Assembly: GCA_030152865.1 (NCBI GenBank)
Contig: JASLIW010000073.1
Span: 1-7,904 of the forward strand
Source of the DNA: Bacteroides sp.
Lineage (GTDB): Bacteria; Bacteroidota; Bacteroidia; Bacteroidales; Bacteroidaceae
Reading direction: 5' to 3'
Length of the DNA stretch: 7,904 bases
In this document: in pieces, positions 6,064 through 7,904 of the stretch
Numbering within the stretch: the first letter of the stretch is position 1
Layout: each line of letters opens with the position of its first letter
Program-made: the position numbers and the translations under genes
The notes under the pieces: generated by a model
Seen by the model: only the letters and a program-made list of their open reading frames with translations
Told to the model about the DNA's origin: nothing
Database searches by the model: none

Positions 6064-6771
6064 TTATAGGTTTTGGGCCGCTTGCTCATCTATAAAGAGC
6101 TCTACATGGGAGGAGTGGTGCGCTACATAAGCTGCAGGACCTGTATCTCCTGATGAGTAGATGTCGGCTACAACTTCGGCTTTTTTGTCACCAGTAATTA
6201 AAAAGATAACTAGCTCGGCATGACTTATGGTCTGCCCCGTCATAGCTATTCGGTTTTGGCCGTTGTAGGGGTTGACAGAATTAACAAAGGGTTCTGAGGA
6301 AATCAATAAATCTTCTTGCCCTGGAAATATAGACGAGGTGTGACCATCATCTCCTGCACCTAGCAATACAACATCAAATACCGGGAAGCCTTTTTCTTGA
6401 GGCATATTCTCCAGACATATCGCTGAATATCTTTTGGCCTCAGCTTCGGGCTCATCTTCGCCTCTCATACGGAATATTTGACTTTCTGAAATAGGCACTT
6501 GATCTAACAAGAGCTTTTTCATCAAGCCGTAATTGCTATCTGAATCTTCAGGGGCAACACAGCGTTCATCTACCCAATAGATGTTGAGTCGTGACCAGTC
6601 GGTTTCATCCTTATAGTCATTCGCCCATAAATCAAACATTAAAGCTGGTGTACTACCACCGCTAAAGGCCATGTGGTATTGCTTGTTCTTATCTTCATTC
6701 ATCAGCTGGATTAAGCGCTCTATCAAGGCTGATGAAGCTTCTGTAGCTGTTGAGTATTTATTTAGTTTCAT
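6064..6771 (-). CDS. pgl: 6-phosphogluconolactonase
   Basis: Cytoplasmic enzyme of the oxidative pentose phosphate pathway. It hydrolyses 6-phosphogluconolactone, the product of Zwf, to 6-phosphogluconate. The 235 residues match the NagB/RpiA-fold Pgl family (DevB type). Visible landmarks are MAFSGGSTP (34-42, phosphate-binding loop), IYWVDERCV (64-72), SNYG (79-82) and the signature LLGAGDDGHTSSIFPG (136-151) with the catalytic-site histidine H144. These distinguish it from glucosamine-6-phosphate deaminase, the closest alternative. Its ATG overlaps the zwf stop (ATGA, four bases shared), indicating translational coupling and a shared mRNA. A terminator follows directly. The start is fixed by that overlap. 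Confidence 0.96.
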   Translation of the reverse strand: MKLNKYSTATEASSALIERLIQLMNEDKNKQYHMAFSGGSTPALMFDLWANDYKDETDWSRLNIYWVDERCVAPEDSDSNYGLMKKLLLDQVPISESQIFRMRGEDEPEAEAKRYSAICLENMPQEKGFPVFDVVLLGAGDDGHTSSIFPGQEDLLISSEPFVNSVNPYNGQNRIAMTGQTISHAELVIFLITGDKKAEVVADIYSSGDTGPAAYVAHHSSHVELFIDEQAAQNL

Positions 6772-7904
6772 AATTCACAATATTGATCGGTGTTCGTCAA
6801 GTTTTTACAGGGGTTGGTCCATGAGGCTCCATGTTCCTTCATCATCTCTTCACTTTCCAAAGGCCCCCATGTACCTGCAGGATAGCCAAACAATGGTGCT
6901 TTGGGGTTTTCTTTCCAGTAGTCGAGTACAGGATCAAAGAATCTCCATGAAGCTTCTACGGCATCACTACGGGTAAATAAAGTTTGATCTCCCAAGATGC
7001 AATCTTCTATCAAGCGTGAGTAAGCATCTCCTACTGGAGCACCACCTAGGCGATCGTAGGTAAAGTCCATCTCTACTTGCTTGATTTCAAACCCTGGGCC
7101 TGGTACTTTCATACCAAATTTCAGTACTGTACCCTCATTGGGCTGAATACGCAGAATAAGTTTGTTGGCCGTAGGGCAAGCACCCTCTGTGCATTGGAAC
7201 ATTTGGTGGGGTGTAGGCTTAAAGTGTACCACGATCTCCGTTACTTTGGTAGGCATCTGCTTACCTGTACGGATGTAGAAGGGTACCCCACTCCAACGCC
7301 AGTTGCCGATACCGATTTTCATGGCAATGTAGGTTTCTGTACGTGACTTCTCACCCACACCTTGTTCTTCGCGGTATCCTTTCTTATCGCCATTGGCTAT
7401 GTATTGACCGCGCACGATGTGCTCGTCTAAATCTTCTTGTGTTAGGGGCACGAGAGAGTCATATACCTTTACCACTTCATTACGGAAGTTCTCAGCATCA
7501 AACTTGGCTGGTGGCTCCATGGCTGTAAGTGCTACAAGCTGGATGAGGTGATTCTGGACCATATCGCGCAATGCACCTGTACCGTCGTAGAAACCTCCAC
7601 GACTCTCTATACCCAAGTTTTCTACAGCAGTCACCTCTACATAATCGATAAAGTTACGATTCCACAGAGGCTCAAAGATGCCATTGGCAAAGCGGAATGC
7701 TAAAATATTCTGAGCTGTTTCCTTACCTAAAAAGTGATCAATACGATAGACCTGATGCTCTTCAAAAACGGAATTATAAATATCATTGAGCTCTTGGGCA
7801 GACTCCAAGTTGTAACCAAAAGGCTTCTCCACGATGATGCGTGAGTTGGCCACATTTAAGCCTGACTTCTTTAGGTTGACAGGGATGGTATAGTACAAAG
7901 AAGG
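6768..7904 (-). CDS. zwf: Glucose-6-phosphate 1-dehydrogenase, N-terminus cut by the window edge
   Basis: Oxidises glucose 6-phosphate to 6-phosphogluconolactone with NAD(P)+, the first step of the oxidative pentose phosphate pathway. The frame is open to the right edge, with 378 residues visible. About 115-125 residues, including the Rossmann dinucleotide-binding motif, lie outside, so cofactor choice cannot be judged. The TTG at 7898 is an internal Leu codon preceded by in-frame Pro-Ser, not a start. The EKPFG motif is present, then the substrate-site signature RIDHFLGKE (7719-7745). Next comes DMVQNHLIQ, whose histidine (codon 7548-7550) matches the catalytic base of characterised enzymes. 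Fingerprints typical of the family, such as NGIFEPLWNRN, and the C-terminal FGYPAGTWGP are intact. It is transcribed ahead of pgl and overlaps it by four bases. The gene gnd often lies upstream in Bacteroidales but is not visible here. Confidence 0.96.
   Translation of the reverse strand, partial: PSLYYTIPVNLKKSGLNVANSRIIVEKPFGYNLESAQELNDIYNSVFEEHQVYRIDHFLGKETAQNILAFRFANGIFEPLWNRNFIDYVEVTAVENLGIESRGGFYDGTGALRDMVQNHLIQLVALTAMEPPAKFDAENFRNEVVKVYDSLVPLTQEDLDEHIVRGQYIANGDKKGYREEQGVGEKSRTETYIAMKIGIGNWRWSGVPFYIRTGKQMPTKVTEIVVHFKPTPHQMFQCTEGACPTANKLILRIQPNEGTVLKFGMKVPGPGFEIKQVEMDFTYDRLGGAPVGDAYSRLIEDCILGDQTLFTRSDAVEASWRFFDPVLDYWKENPKAPLFGYPAGTWGPLESEEMMKEHGASWTNPCKNLTNTDQYCEL

Noticed and set aside
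7896..7898. TTG as a start codon for zwf
   Set aside because: The frame continues upstream to the window edge with Pro-Ser before it, and more than 100 N-terminal residues of the family are still missing, so this is an internal leucine.

Overview
The window looks like an ordinary chromosomal stretch from a member of the Bacteroidota, most likely Bacteroidales (a Porphyromonas/Bacteroides relative; genus not resolved). Three things point there. Start codons lack Shine-Dalgarno sequences. Candidate promoters fit the Bacteroidota -33 TTG / -7 TAnnTTTG pattern. The cytochrome bd genes follow a small DUF4492-type membrane protein, an arrangement I associate with this group.

Layout from left to right. 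(1) dnaB, the replicative helicase, is on the minus strand and its C-terminus runs off the left edge. (2) A 185-bp divergent intergenic region carries a good -7/-33 promoter for dnaB and another for ispE. (3) ispE (isoprenoid precursor synthesis) is on the plus strand and ends at a strong, symmetric terminator. (4) A 410-bp gene-free stretch lies between the ispE terminator and the cyd operon terminator. It holds a very good sigma-54-type -24/-12 promoter match on the minus strand, tandem and inverted repeats upstream of that match, and possibly a small RNA ending at the ispE terminator. (5) A minus-strand operon encodes a DUF4492-like protein, CydA and CydB, i.e. cytochrome bd quinol oxidase. 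It has a Bacteroidota-type promoter overlapped by a palindrome. (6) A minus-strand pair, zwf (N-terminus off the right edge) and pgl, overlaps by ATGA and ends in a 16-bp-stem terminator.

Functionally, zwf-pgl make 6-phosphogluconate and reducing equivalents in the first two steps of the oxidative pentose phosphate pathway. The cyd operon gives high-affinity oxygen consumption and nanaerobic respiration in an otherwise anaerobic lifestyle. dnaB and ispE are housekeeping genes. I see no transposase, CRISPR array, tRNA, rRNA, phage gene or obvious defence system. The least explained part is the 2443-2760 intergenic locus; the DUF4492 protein and the palindrome at the cyd promoter are the next most interesting.
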